64,000 nt of DNA from Lepisosteus oculatus (GCF_040954835.1 NC_090709.1:44214490-44278489); one strand, 5' to 3'. Shown: positions 20,986-32,072, numbered from the stretch's first letter. Notes: generated by a model not told the origin, from the letters alone. Made by a program: numbers and translations.

Positions 20986-21524
20986 CTAGCAGGACTATGC
21001 TACCACACACATGGTCGCACTACCGCTCAATCAACACAATCAATTACACACAGAGACCCGAATTGTTCTCAGCGTCTAATTAGAACCTGCTTCCAGTCTG
21101 AGGCGGGACTCCGTGAAGCCGCCTGAACACTTTCCCGTGTGTATCTGACCCCAGCGGAGGAGTTCCACGTAATGTCGACAGAATGAAATCACCCACACGT
21201 GTAAAATTTGCTCAGATTAATTTATTGTTCAATTCGTTTCTAATTTCCAAAGACAGTGTGTTAAACTCGCTGTCAGACAGAGTACGGAACATGCGACACG
21301 TCCGTCCACACTTTCTTTTATCGAGGGGGCTGTTCTATCAACACGTAATTTTACAATAATATTTTTACTAATTTTCATGTGTAATTGCATGTCATATTAA
21401 AATGTGTAATACAAGCAGTTCTTTGCTTCCCAGTAAAGAAATACTGATCAGCTTTTGACATGTTCTGATAATAATTTGTCTGATTTCTCAGAGATTGCTT
21501 TTGCTTCGCAGCACTGAGAACCAA

Positions 21525-21908
21525 TGGAAGCCCGTTTCCGCCAGGGAGTAAAAAAAAACGCACTATGGTATCTCAGAATTGTGACTTAGAATCTCAGAAT
21601 TGCGACCTAAAAACTCAGAATTTTGACTTTATATCTCACATTTGCGACTTCGAAATAGCCCATATTTCATTGTCTGTCCTTTTGTTATTGTAACGGATTC
21701 GGGTTCTAGGGCTTGTGCCCTCGCCGCTCCCACCCTACTTCGTGCCTCACTGTATTGGCTTGAATCCAGGCCTTGCTAGCTGAGCTAAAGAACATTTTAG
21801 ATATAAAGTCGGAGTTCTGAGTTACCAAGTCGCAATTTTGAGTTACTTAGTCGGAATTCTGCGATACCATAGCGCGTTTTTTAACTCCCTGGCAGAAACG
21901 GGCTTTCA
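21525..21908. mobile_element. MITE-like element with inverted ends and repeated core
   Basis: The ends are inverted copies over about 50 bp (GAAGCCCGTTTCCGCCAGGG at left, its near-complement ending CGGGCTTTC at right). Inside each arm the phrase TCTCAGAATTGCGACTT recurs with variants. The centre (21690-21800) contains an unrelated GC-richer stretch with GGGTTCTAGGGC. No coding frame is present. The ATG/CAT flanks may be part of the ends, and no target duplication was established. Confidence 0.6.
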
Positions 21909-21909
21909 T

Positions 21910-23340
21910 ACATTTCAATTAGTCTGATCAGTGTAGGACAAGTTAATGTAGAATTATTACTTTGTCTCTTGTTCGTATATAAATGAATGTCTCTGACAAC
22001 TTAATGTTAGTTTTTAATTTAGTTTTAGTTTTACGATGTAGGTCAAACGTTGACATATGCACGAGTATAGGAAATGTCTCACTCCTGATTCAGCTCATGC
22101 TCCATAGGAGAGAAGTGATTCCTCCTGCTTCTCGTACAACCATATCAGAACAGAAGCCCGTGTCACCCGGCTCTGATTCAAGAGCAACTCACATCTTTAG
22201 CCCCTTTTTTTATTCGTGATCATAATTTTCTAAAGTTATGATCAATATTGAACTTTTTCTAAATAAAACGACAATAATCAAACATACAAAGTATTAGGAG
22301 TTGACAGGGTGCCCCTTTGGAATAGTCGTCAGAAAATGTGAGAAAAGGAAAGTTACCTAAGCTCTCACACACAGCATTAGAGATTGGAATCTGATTGTAA
22401 AAAAAAAAACTACCTGTCTCCCCTTCATTTAACGGTGCTGTTGTTTTTATTTTACATGTTGTTAGCATTTTAATGAATTGTTAAAAGATTGATACACAAA
22501 TCGCTAAATAAGAAAACGTAAAAACCCAACTGTAAGCAGTTGACCATTCATATTCCTGAATTTTAAATCCCTGTGTTTATCTGTGTCCAAGTGCCTGGTG
22601 CAGCTATTTTGAAAGCAGAGTCTATGATTTATTGCGGAAGCGCATTTTTGCCACCCAGGAAAAAAATCTTAATTAATAAATACCAAATTATCTCCTAATT
22701 ACGAGATAGCAACGATGTCATTTGTGTGTATGAACAACCTGTTACATTTGCAATGGCAGTACCTACAGGCTATCGAAAGGTTTGCTGGCACTGTGGGTTT
22801 AGTTTTCCTGACAATGTGCATGCTGAGAAATGCGCACGGACTGACTTTCTTCTCGCATTGAAAATGTTACCGTTTGTACCTCATGTAAACAGTTCTAACC
22901 ATTAGCACACTCATATATATCCTGAATCAAGAACGAATGTGACCTAGAATCCATTGTACCGCTTCAAACTGAAAGTCAGATATGTAGTCTCAAAACTACA
23001 TAACTCAGGATTTTTTTCCCTTGATGGCAGCATTGGCTTCTGTTATTTAGATTCAACACTGAAGAGGTTGGTTTTGTGTTTTTAGCTATTGAACATAACT
23101 GGTAAGTTTAAGTCAGTTCTTGTAACTCTTTCCGCTCGAAAGCGCTGTATTAATACCGGCGCACCTGTCTCCACAGGAAAGTTATTGCTGTTCCAAAACC
23201 AATGTACTGCAGCTTGTGGCCACGTGTTCCTGCTGTCAGCATGTGAAACCATGTTCTTCCACCGCTAGAAATATTACTGCTCTAGTACAGGAGTAAAAGA
23301 AGAAACAAATGCAAACACCGTTTAGAAAAAACACACACGT
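21910..23340. other. AT-rich stretch without recognisable gene
   Basis: Only short unconvincing open frames are present on either strand. No tRNA, known repeat end or splice-linked exons were recognised. Confidence 0.5.
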
Positions 23341-23355
23341 CTCAGGCCTTAACTA

Positions 23356-23410
23356 TGACAAGGATGGGATTTGAACCTAGACGAGCAGAGCACAGTGGAT
23401 TAGCAATCCA
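23356..23410 (-). pseudogene. tRNA-Ser(GCT) relic, 5' third missing
   Basis: On the minus strand TGGATTGCTAATCCA is the Ser anticodon stem-loop (GCT), followed by the variable arm TGTGCTCTGC and T-arm GGTTCAAATCCCATCC with TTGTCA. Upstream of TGGATT there is a T-run instead of the D-arm. Without an A box it is unlikely to be transcribed. Confidence 0.7.
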
Positions 23411-23439
23411 AAAAAAGACTCCTGTTTAATTTTCTTTTT

Positions 23440-23690
23440 GCTTGCTCGATTTGTAGTACGCACCTCAATCCTTACAACCGGCAAACAAAAGGGCTTCATG
23501 TGCCACAGCATTCTGCTGCAGGTACGGTTTGCACCGTGTATTGGGCGAACCCGAATGAAATATTTCAAATATGTGAAGAATTTCATGAAACCTGAAAAAA
23601 GAAGATCACAGCCAATGTCAACAATTCGGAGCCTGTAGGCAGCTTCAACAGAACAAAACGATCTGAAGCCGCAATTCTTTCATAGAGTGT
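23440..23690. repeat. Diverged duplicate of 12170-12480
   Basis: The copy next to the tRNA-Ser relic retains the end block ACGATCTGAAGCCGCAATTC. It has no coding frame. Confidence 0.6.
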
Positions 23691-23759
23691 TGTGACACTC
23701 TACGCTGTTGCTATTACTGCTATATCTGCTGCCGTTGCTTAAAACTCTACTCAGCGGGC

Positions 23760-24640
23760 AAGTTAGTTGTACAAGGAATAGACTACTTTGAGCCGTCCAA
23801 ATTCCATTATGTGAAGTTAAGCTTTTTTTTTATTAATAACAGCATTAGTAATACAATGCGTGCTCAGAAACGTTACTTATTAGCTTATGAAGCAATAGTG
23901 TTTCGACAATTTGCGGTCTTCAAAAAGTAAACGCTGACGTTTTTATACTTCCTTGTGAGCAGATCACCTTTGATTTAGAAAAGGAAAACTTACTCCCCTG
24001 TTGCTTTCATTGCAATATCTGAATCGAGACCCAAGCGCTAAGAAAGCTGAAAAACGCAGAAGTCATAAACCCGATTTTAATTTAGATACACATTTTCTAA
24101 TGCAGCCTTCATTACAAGACAGTCTATTTCTCGAAAGCGTGTTATGTAAAAAAGAGAAAAACGAAAATATATGGATGACAATATTAAAAACCTGAAGATT
24201 TTACTTTTGAGAAATTGTCATTTTATGTATCTAGACGCTTTTCAACCACTGCTTTTAGAACTTTGCTTTGCTTCCTGAATCATTTTCAGTGTTATAAACT
24301 GGGTGTGGAGATAACGATCAGTTTGTAGAGCAGTTGATAGGCTGGAGCTGTTCAGACTACTCTTGTTATTTCTCAAACGCTTCCATCATTTTTCTTTCAT
24401 GCTAGGACGCGAGTGTGTACATGTGTTTGGTTTTCGTTTCACTGATTCTCATTGAAGATTTGGGAATTAACGAAGAAAGAATCAGTAACCAGGAAGGCAG
24501 AAGCTTTGGTTCTCAACGATCTTGAAGACGCCCATGTAGAGCAGCGTGTGATGATTTGTACTACAAAAGACCAAGTGCTCAGTGACGTCTGCGTTTACCG
24601 TTGAAACTTTTCATCTCAGGTGCAAAAGCAGTTGTGTTAA
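23760..24640. other. AT-rich spacer, no gene seen
   Basis: Low-complexity AT-rich sequence with scattered short open frames, none with recognisable motifs. Confidence 0.45.
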
Positions 24641-24644
24641 ACAT

Positions 24645-24716
24645 AGCTGAGTGGCGCAGTAGAAGCGTACTGGGTCCATAACCCAAAGATTGATGGATCA
24701 AAGCCATCCTCTGCTA
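24645..24716 (+). pseudogene. Initiator tRNA-Met(CAT)-like copy, degenerate
   Basis: A 72-nt alignment to vertebrate initiator tRNA-Met: GAGTGGCGCAG D-arm start, CCATAACCCA anticodon loop (CAT), GATGGATC and CATCCTCTGCTA. There is one mismatch in the acceptor stem (T4-T69), one in the anticodon stem, and GGATCAAAG in the T-loop instead of GGATCGAAA. It is probably a decaying copy; the fold could still be partly functional. Confidence 0.6.
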
Positions 24717-24719
24717 TAC

Positions 24720-25600
24720 ATGTTTAATGCATGACTGATAAGCACACCATCAGTTTAATGATGTGCATTGAAACTCATTTCTTCTCTCGTGTGTGCAAAC
24801 TTCACAGTTACGGTGCTCTTTAATCTTTACAAATACGCAGATGCCCAAATGTTTCTTTGGTTGTTCTGACATCCTTTATAGATTCCTCAAATCCTTCAAA
24901 TGAACATCCATATCAGCACAGTTATGTTTATATCTTTTAAAATTAAAGTACATACAACAAAAATATCAATATTCATTTGTACTGTGCTCATTTAATAATG
25001 ATTGTCAAGTTCTCCAACAACTCTGTGTTATAATTTTAAAATATTTTTGCTAAGGATACAGAACGGGTGTATAAGGCATTCTAACTACAGCCAGCTGAAG
25101 ATAAAATTCCACACGTGAAAATGGTTTCACGCACATTTCCTGCAAAGTTCAAGAGGGCTTTTAGCGGAGATTATGTTTACATCGAAACAATCCGAAGCGC
25201 GTCCCTGATCACCAGCCCTTTGTATAACAGCTGTACAAAGACACATGCATAAGGAAATGTTGTGCATAAGGAAATGCTGTGTTTAGCAGAAGTGAGTTAA
25301 CATGATCCGTGACCTAATTTACCAGAACAAATACTCACCCAGCAAGGTCTGCTTTACTACAAGAGAGAAGTAGAGTGAAAGACGTGATCATTTCACGCCG
25401 TTGTGGAACAAAACGCTTTTTTCTTGGAATTCTAAATCAATTAGAAATTCAGAGCGACACATAAAGGCTTTGTCTGCTTAAAAGTGATGATTTTTAAAAA
25501 CTGATAAAAATGTAGAAAACACGTTTCTCACGTAGAAATTTAAGATGGGGGTGGGGCTTTACTAGGAGCGGCGCTGAACTCACCATGGTGCAATTCATTT
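24720..25600. other. Spacer without recognisable gene
   Basis: AT-rich and unique within the window apart from a short tandem TGCATAAGGAAATG at about 25246-25275. No tRNA or coding feature was recognised. Confidence 0.45.
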
Positions 25601-25604
25601 ACGT

Positions 25605-25679
25605 GACGGGCTAGTGGTTTAATGGATAACGCGTCTGATTTCGGTTTATTAGATTGTCGATTCGACTTCTACCGGGGTT
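25605..25679 (+). pseudogene. tRNA-Arg(TCG)-like relic
   Basis: TTTAATGGATAACGCGTCTGA follows the tRNA-Arg D-arm and anticodon stem, and the loop contains TCG. The 3' side of the stem (TTTATTAGA) no longer pairs and the T-arm is GATTCGACTTC. The body recalls tRNA-Arg(TCG), but folding is poor. Confidence 0.5.
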
Positions 25680-26239
25680 GTGTGATTTAAATCAGGCTCC
25701 TCAGAAATAGATGTCCGTTATGTAAATGAACCCCACCTGAAAGCAAACGTTGGGTCTGGGTTCCTTTCTTTCCTGCATGAAATAGCAAATCGTTACAAAA
25801 AAAAAACACCAACTAATGTCCAATGGCGTTAGTCATTGAAGTAAACATGAATATACTGTAAGGTCTTGGTACATGGGAGTGGATTTCAACCACAATTAAA
25901 AAAGGGCAAATTATAATTACAGGCTTCAGACACTTTTTCAAACAAAAGAGACCAAACACTCCCTAACTTTCAGGTTTGCTTGAACCTGTAACAAGAAGGA
26001 GGTCTGAAACTTCCATTCTCTGATGTCACTGTCTCTAAAGCCGGGCGTGATGTTTCACGTATGGGCAGTGTGCCTTTTCTCTTGTCGTGTTCATGATGAT
26101 TCGCTGCATAAGCTCCTGATTGGGTGTTCTGTACTGCGCTGTTACTTCGTTCAGATTACCTATGTGGTGTACAGATAAAACCCGACTGCGTGGTGTAATT
26201 TCCGGGTTCGGCACCAGCAGCACCTGCAAACTCCTCAGC

Positions 26240-26311
26240 TGACCTCGACGTGATTTGAACACGCAACCTTCTGATCTGGAGTCAGACGCGCTACCATTGC
26301 GCCACGAGGTC
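26240..26311 (-). tRNA. tRNA-Trp(CCA)
   Basis: A 72-nt complete cloverleaf: GACCTCG/CGAGGTC acceptor, GCGCAATGGTAGCGC D-arm, TCTGA-CTCCAGA-TCAGA anticodon arm (CCA), and a GCGTG/CACGT T-arm with TTCAAAT. It delivers tryptophan at UGG. It is the only Trp gene in the window and lies 9 bp from the end of the foldback element. Confidence 0.95.
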
Positions 26312-27059
26312 ACTTGCGACACCGGGGTAAAGTTAGCTCGAAGTTCGAAAACGATTTTGGCACGCCTGTAGCGCTTTCACGAAACCTCTTAGAGTTGCAA
26401 GAATGCTTGTTTTGTGTATAAAATACATTGTGGATGCTTTCTCAGCCTTTACTTTTTCGTTTTTATGACATTTTTTTGACCAAGCACGAATATTCTTTTG
26501 TCCATATCTTCGCAATGGAAGCACAGAACGCCGTCAAACCAAATGCATTTTAAAGACCACGACTTGTGGATATTTCCACACTCTTTACATCAAACTATCA
26601 GTGAGCTAATTATCTTTTTTTAAACCTCCGGTTTTTCATCGATGCGTAATTACGCACGAACTGGAACCCGGGGGACCGCTGTGTGCACACGTTCACAACG
26701 CGAGAAATACTGTTCAATACGGCTTCGTGCGAAAAACCCGTATATGACCATAGGAAGCAGAACAGCGCAGTCTCCCATTACCCAGACTGTAAGCACGGGA
26801 ATAAAGCTTTGTTTGATTTCTGAAAACCTTCCTTTACGCCCTGTTTTCATTCAGGTAAGGGTCAACTATATTGAAAATACTACTGACAGCAGGAAGATTA
26901 AAATATTCTTTACTCAGCAGCTTATTAAAAACAGCTCCCATGATGTTCAAACCGATTTTTTACACAGAACACTGACACAGCTTTGCATTCTGAATCTCTT
27001 TTTCTCATGCTTTTATTTAATATGGCACAATGCACTGGGATAGGGGTATTCTGTTCACA

Positions 27060-27990
27060 AACCAATAGCATTTAAACCACAGCACCCACAATGCTGCAAG
27101 TGTTTTGCACACTAAGCAGGTCCTCTGACTTTTTCCAGCTTTGTTTTGAGTTGTGGAACCTTTCTTTATATTTTTTAGGATTTTCTGAAGATAACACTAC
27201 AGGTAATACACTGGGACAGGTGGGTCATCTTCATGGCTCAATAGCATTTCAAATACAGCACCCACACTGCTGTACCCAAGTGTTTTACACACCAGACAGG
27301 CCCCCGAACCTCGTACAACCTTGCTGTGGCTGTGGCCCCTTTCTTTAATTTTTTTATGATTTTTCGAAGATAACACTTAAGGTAATACACTGGGATAGGT
27401 GGGTCGTCTTCATGGCTCAATAGCATTTCAAATACAGCACCCACACTGCTGAAACCAAGTGTTTTACACACCAGACAGGCCCCCTAACGTTATATAACCT
27501 TGCTGTGGCTGTGGCCCCTTTCTTTAATTTTTTATGATTTTTTGAAGATAACACTACAGGTAATACACTGGGATAGGTGGGTCGTCTTCATGGCTCAATG
27601 GCATTTCAAATACAGCACCCACACTGCTGAAACCAAGTGTTTTACACACCAGACAGCCCCCAGAACCTTATACAACCTTTCTGTGGTTGTGGCCCCTTTC
27701 TTTATTTTTTTAATAAGAATTTTAGTTTTTCAATATGGCACCATTAGACAGGCGGTACATGGGGATTGGGGGGTGCTATTCATGAGTCAATAGCTCTTCA
27801 AGCACAACAGCCACAGTGCTGCAACCAGGTGTTTTACACCAGACATTTCCCCTAACCTTATACAACCTCGCTTTGAGTTGTGGAACATTTATTTATTTTT
27901 TAATTGTTTTTTTGACTGTAATCAAGTGTTGTGCTCACTAGGCAGGCCTCCTGACCTTTCACAGTCATGCTTTGTTGTGTGCAACTTTAA
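27060..27990. repeat. Satellite of about 180 bp in the left foldback arm
   Basis: About four to five tandem units, each containing TAATACACTGGGA (27205, 27384, 27563), ATAGCATTTCAAATACAGCA, GTGTTTTACACACCAGACAG and a T-rich end. The spacing of the landmarks is about 180 bp. The outer units are more diverged. Confidence 0.8.
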
Positions 27991-28101
27991 TTATCTTTTT
28001 AGGATTTTTTGAACATGGCAACGGGTGGGGGGTGTGGGGGTGCTCTTCAATAGCTTTTTCATCTATACACACAAACGGATGTAACCAAGACACTCAGAAC
28101 C

Positions 28102-28616
28102 TGTCACGCAGGGGCTGACTGCTGAGGATAGGGATCCAATGCGGTGCCCTTGGTAGGGTTGGCGCGAGACGCAGGCGTAGTCGGAGTAAACAGGCAGGGG
28201 CCCGAGTCCGGGAAGGCGTAGTACAGGCGTAGGCACAGAATTGACAGGCGAAGGCGTAGTCGAGGGACTGGCAGGGGTCGGAGTCCGGGAAGGCGTAGAA
28301 GTTGCGTCGGTAGGCAGAGGCGTAAATGAAGAGACAGGCTGGGGTCAGGATCCGAGAAAGCGTAAAACAGGCGAAGGTACAAAATCGAGTGGCTAAAGCA
28401 GTTGTCGGAAAAGCGGGGTCGAGGTCCAGGGGAGAAGTCATAGTAAGGCAAAGGCGTAGTTAGTAGGTAAGCTCCGGGAGAGAATCTCAAATCGGAGCAA
28501 TGACCGGGGGACAGATGAGGGTTTAAGTAGAGGACTGATTGACATGTGCACGTTTGGTATGGGGAGAGCTCGAGGGAATGCGGGAGCGCTTGCCTGCGTG
28601 AGGGAGATTCATGACA
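28102..28616 (-). mobile_element. Solo LTR (Ty3/gypsy-like) with intact target duplication
   Basis: 515 bp bounded by TGTCACGCAG at the left and TTCATGACA at the right, flanked on both sides by the 5-bp duplication GAACC. No internal region remains, which is the usual outcome of LTR-LTR recombination. The internal phrase GGCGTAG recurs irregularly. The intact flanks suggest it is fairly young relative to the other fossils, and it inserted into the loop of the foldback element. Confidence 0.75.
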
Positions 28617-29114
28617 GAACCAACAGAATCAACCTGAACTCATAGAAAAACAAGAATGCCCCCGAGACACCTGAATCCCCCTCCTGGACCACTCTGGTAT
28701 CAACACCCCCAAACCCATCCATACCAGCTTACAAGATTCAGAATCGGTGCAACCCTCCAACCTGGACCAAGAGCAGGATGGGACAAGAACCTGCACCACA
28801 CTACGTACACAGGTTTGTATTTTTGGCTGAAGATGAAAATGTCTAACATAGATTGTTTTGGTTCTAGCAAACAATAAAAATAGTTGTTAAAATCCAAACA
28901 CACATAATGAGATCACTCTCTGTCAGTATGTGTAACATTCTGGGTCTGGGCTCCTCTGTATTTGGGCTAAAGAGAGTTCAACAACATTTATTAAATGCAC
29001 TGACATCATAATCTGACAAGATCCATTGTTTAGGGGAGACTTGACCACCCACTGTCCCCCTGGTATCGTGAAGCTCATTGTCCTTTAGCTTTCCAAAACC
29101 AGAATCACTTGGGA

Positions 29115-29185
29115 CTCCGGGGGGATCGGTGTATGCAAAATATGAATTCCTTATGCAAGAAATTGTATATGGTCAATATAGCGAT
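29115..29185 (+). mobile_element. SINE tail remnant
   Basis: GAATTCCTTATGCAAGAAAT and following bases match the tail of the SINE at 17683-17968 (GAATTCCTAATGCAAGAAAT). The head is missing. Confidence 0.6.
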
Positions 29186-29299
29186 CATATCTTATCAGCA
29201 GATGGTAATCTCCAAGGAACAAGTAATAGGTTTATTCCACGCTGAAAAATGATCAAATGATTGATGAACCCAAGTGATTTGAAAGAAATGTTAAACAAC

Positions 29300-30070
29300 T
29301 CAAAGCAAGGTTGTATAAGGTTAGGGGAGCTGTCTGGTGTGTAAAACACCTGGTTGCAGCACTGTGGCTGTTGTGCTTGAAGAGCTATTGACTCGTGAAG
29401 AGCACGATGTACTATCCCCATGTACCGCCTGTCTAATGGTGCCATATTGAAAAACTCATAAAAAAATAAAGAAAGGGGCCACAACCACAGCAAGGTTGTA
29501 TAAGGTTCTGGGGGCTGTCTGGTGTGTAAAACACCTGGTTTCAGCAGTGTGGCTGTTGTATTTGAAATGCTATTGAGCCATGAAGATGACCCACCTGTCC
29601 CAGTGTATTACATGTAGTGTTATCTTCAGAAAATCATAAAAAAATAAAGAAAGGGGCCACAGCCACAGCAAGGTTGTACGAGGTTCGGGGGCCTGTCTGG
29701 TGTGTAAAACACTTGGTTTCAGCAGAGTGGGTGCTGTATTTGAAATGCTATTGAGCCATGAAGACGACCCACCCGTCCCAGTGTATTACCTGTAGTGTTA
29801 TCTTCAGAAAATCATAAAAAATTAAAGGGGCCACAGCCACAGTAAGGTTGTATGAGGTTTGGGGGCCTGTCTGGTGTGTAAAACACTTGGTTTCAGCAGT
29901 GTGGGTGCTGTATTTGAAATGCTATTGAGCCATGAAGACAACCCACCCATCCCACCTGTAGTGTTATCTTCAGAAAATCATAAAAAAATAAAGGTTCCAT
30001 AACCCAAAACAAAGCTGGGAATAGTCAGATGACCTGCTTAGTGTGCAAAACACTTACCTGCAGCATTGTT
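29300..30070. repeat. Satellite of about 180 bp in the right foldback arm
   Basis: Inverted counterpart of 27060-27990, with about four units starting near GGGGCCACAGCCACAGCAAG and carrying GGTGTGTAAAACAC. The unit number and some indels differ from the left arm, for example a shortened unit near 29950. Confidence 0.8.
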
Positions 30071-30977
30071 GGTGCTGTGGTTTAAATGCTATTGGTTTGT
30101 GAACAGAATACCCCTATCCCAGTGCATTGTGCCACATTAAATAAAAGCACGAGAAAAAGTGATTCAGAACACAAAGCTGTGTCAGTGTTCTGTGTAAAAA
30201 GTCGGTTTGAACATCATGGGAGCTGTTTTTAATAAGCTTCTGAGTAAAGAATATTTTAATCTTCCTGCTGTCAGTAGTATTGTGAATATAGTTGGCCCTT
30301 ACCTGAATGAAAACAGGACGTAAAGGAAGGGTTTCAGAAATCAAACAAAGCTTTATTCCCGTGCTTACAGTCTGGGTTATTGGAGACCGCGCTGTTCTGC
30401 TTCCTATGGTCATATACGGGTTTTTCGCATGAAGCCGTATTGAACAGTATTTCTTGCTTTGTGAACGTGTGCACACAGCGGTCCCACGGGTTCCAGTTCG
30501 TGCGTAATTACGCATCGATGAAAAACCGGAGGTTTAAAAAAAGATAATTAGCTCACCGATAGTTTGATGTAAAGGCTGTGGAAATATCCACAAGTCGTGG
30601 TCTTTAAAATGTTTTTGGTTTGAAGGCGTTCTGTGCTTCCATTGCGGAGATATGGACAAAAGCATATTCGTGCTTGGTCAAAAAAATGTCATAAAAACGA
30701 AAAAGTAAAGGCTGAGAAATCATCCACAATGTATTTTATACACAAAGCAAGTGTTTTTGTAACTCTAAGAGATTTCGTGAAAGCGCTACAGGCGTGCCAA
30801 AATCGTTTTCGAACTTCAAGCTAACTTTACCCCGGTCCCTCCCACAGCGATGATCAGCTCGTCTCACACGCGAGAAGTTTCGGTTGGAAACAAGCGCCCC
30901 CTCTTCTCGCACGTTTTGCACGTTCGAGTAGTTTTAATGCGGCTCTTTCGTACACGGTGCTGATCTTTTGGAAAGCA

Positions 30978-31043
30978 GGAGGCAAAACCGAGTCGAACCG
31001 CCTGGGTGAAAACCAGGAACCCTAACCGCTAGACTATATGGCA
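30978..31043 (-). pseudogene. tRNA-Glu(TTC) relic, unit 1
   Basis: The D-arm (TAGTCTAGCGGTTAGG) and anticodon arm (CCTGGTTTTCACCCAGG, TTC) are perfect for tRNA-Glu. Five bases of the T-stem (CCCGG) are missing before TTCGACTC, and the 5' TGCCATA no longer pairs with the 3' end. It cannot form a normal cloverleaf, although the A box and anticodon arm are unchanged in all units. Confidence 0.8.
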
Positions 31044-31244
31044 GCGAACAACCATGCTGTTCACGGCATCAAGCAAGCAAACTACATAAATATGAGAAAA
31101 CACGCAAGAGAGTTGTCACTCAGAGTGTCGAAGGGTCGATGTATACTGGGGCTCAGTTGAAATGCAACGTCAGGACTTTTCCGAATTATGTCACACGAAG
31201 AGAGCACAGCCCTTTCCGCCCTGCCGCGTGTGTCTCGGTAACTC

Positions 31245-31316
31245 GCTGTGATCGTATAGTGGTCAGTACTTTGCGTTGTGGCCGCAACAACCCCGGTTCG
31301 AATCCGGGTCACGGCA
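31245..31316 (+). tRNA. tRNA-His(GTG), unit 1
   Basis: A 72-nt full cloverleaf: GCTGTGA/TCACGGC acceptor, anticodon loop TTGTGGC (GTG), CCCGG/CCGGG T-arm with TTCGAAT. TTTT lies about 16 nt downstream (GCTTTTAC) as pol III stop. The extra G(-1) of mature tRNA-His is added after transcription and is not encoded. Confidence 0.95.
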
Positions 31317-31890
31317 GAATAGGGGCGTCTGCTTTTACTACTCGCGCGAATGAAGGCAAAAAAAAGCCAATCGACGTGAACGAACGGCGCTTTACAGAGG
31401 AGTACTGCCTGACTGGATCGTTGATGAACGACAGAGGCCACTCCGACCTCTTCTCGGTTTTCTTCAATGACTTACTAAGGATCTTCTTCACATTCGCCCA
31501 TGCAGGGGAAGCCAGTTACACCAAAGCAAACGCAGGAAAGTGCATTTCAAGCAGAGACCAGGAGGGACTTGTTTACACCGAGAGTGGGCGGAGAATGGAA
31601 CAATGCGCCCAGCCCTGTTGCTGGAGCCGATTCTTGATGAGCTCTTGGGCTCACTAAGAGGCCCCCGCTGGATGCTAATCTTTCTGTTGTTCTTGCAGGT
31701 CCTGCGCTGCTTTTGAGCCGACAGAGCTCGACCTGGTCTGTCGGCACAGCCCAATTGCAAATGATCGGCTCCGCGTACAGAAGGAACGTGCGTTTGGTAC
31801 AAGAGTGCACGAAGGCACCGGAAATACATTGGGAACAAATGACCGGTCGCTCAAGACCTCTGTGAAGTACAGGAGCGTGCAAAACGAGGC

Positions 31891-31963
31891 TGTTTCCGCC
31901 CGGTCTCGAACCGGGGACCTTTCGCGTGTTAGACGAACGTGATAGCCGCTACACTACGGAAAC
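31891..31963 (-). tRNA. tRNA-Val(AAC), unit 1
   Basis: A 73-nt cloverleaf GTTTCCG...CGGAAAC with anticodon loop CTAACAC (AAC; A34 becomes inosine). The anticodon stem has TTCGT instead of the TTCGC of the other units, a G-T pair. TTTT follows 6-10 nt downstream. Confidence 0.93.
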
Positions 31964-32072
31964 CTGTAGGGACTGCTGCTGGTGTCTCGCTTGCGTTTCG
32001 GGCTGAGAAAGGGACGCGTCACTTTAGGCAGGTGGCGCTGGAGAGAGGAACAAAGGGCGCGATGAAACAAAA

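Larger units (their letters stand above)
26321..30836. mobile_element. Foldback element, 4.5 kb, with about 1.5 kb inverted arms
   Basis: The element starts ACCGGGGTAAAGTTAGCT and ends with its complement. The arms (26321 to about 27840, and about 29330 to 30836) are inverted copies. Each has a unique outer 750 bp and an inner satellite of about 180 bp units. The loop holds a solo LTR (28102-28616) and a SINE tail. Further single arms occur at 49850-50645 and 61577-62029 with the same end. No transposase is present. The 133-codon frame in the arms (26642-27043) varies mostly by amino-acid-changing differences between copies, so it is not treated as a gene. No target duplication was found. Confidence 0.75.

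Noticed and set aside
21690-21790. GGGTTCTAGGGC stretch in the MITE centre as a tRNA relic
   Set aside because: No alignable tRNA body.
26642-27043. 133-codon frame present in three foldback arms (26642, 30515 minus strand, 50166)
   Set aside because: Most differences between the copies change the amino acid, in the pattern expected for neutral drift, and no family motif is seen.
27205-27800. CRISPR-like appearance of regular repeats
   Set aside because: Units of about 180 bp with no unique spacers, in a vertebrate genome; this is a satellite.
28094-28490. Two long minus-strand frames rich in Arg/Leu/Pro
   Set aside because: They lie inside the solo LTR, where the GGCGTAG-type repetition keeps frames open by composition.
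31139-31657. Open frame of 172 codons repeated in each array unit (and its 60-136 codon companions on both strands)
   Set aside because: It runs straight through the tRNA-His gene and its sequence is simply the unit translated. Its identity across units reflects DNA identity, and no domain or start context is convincing.
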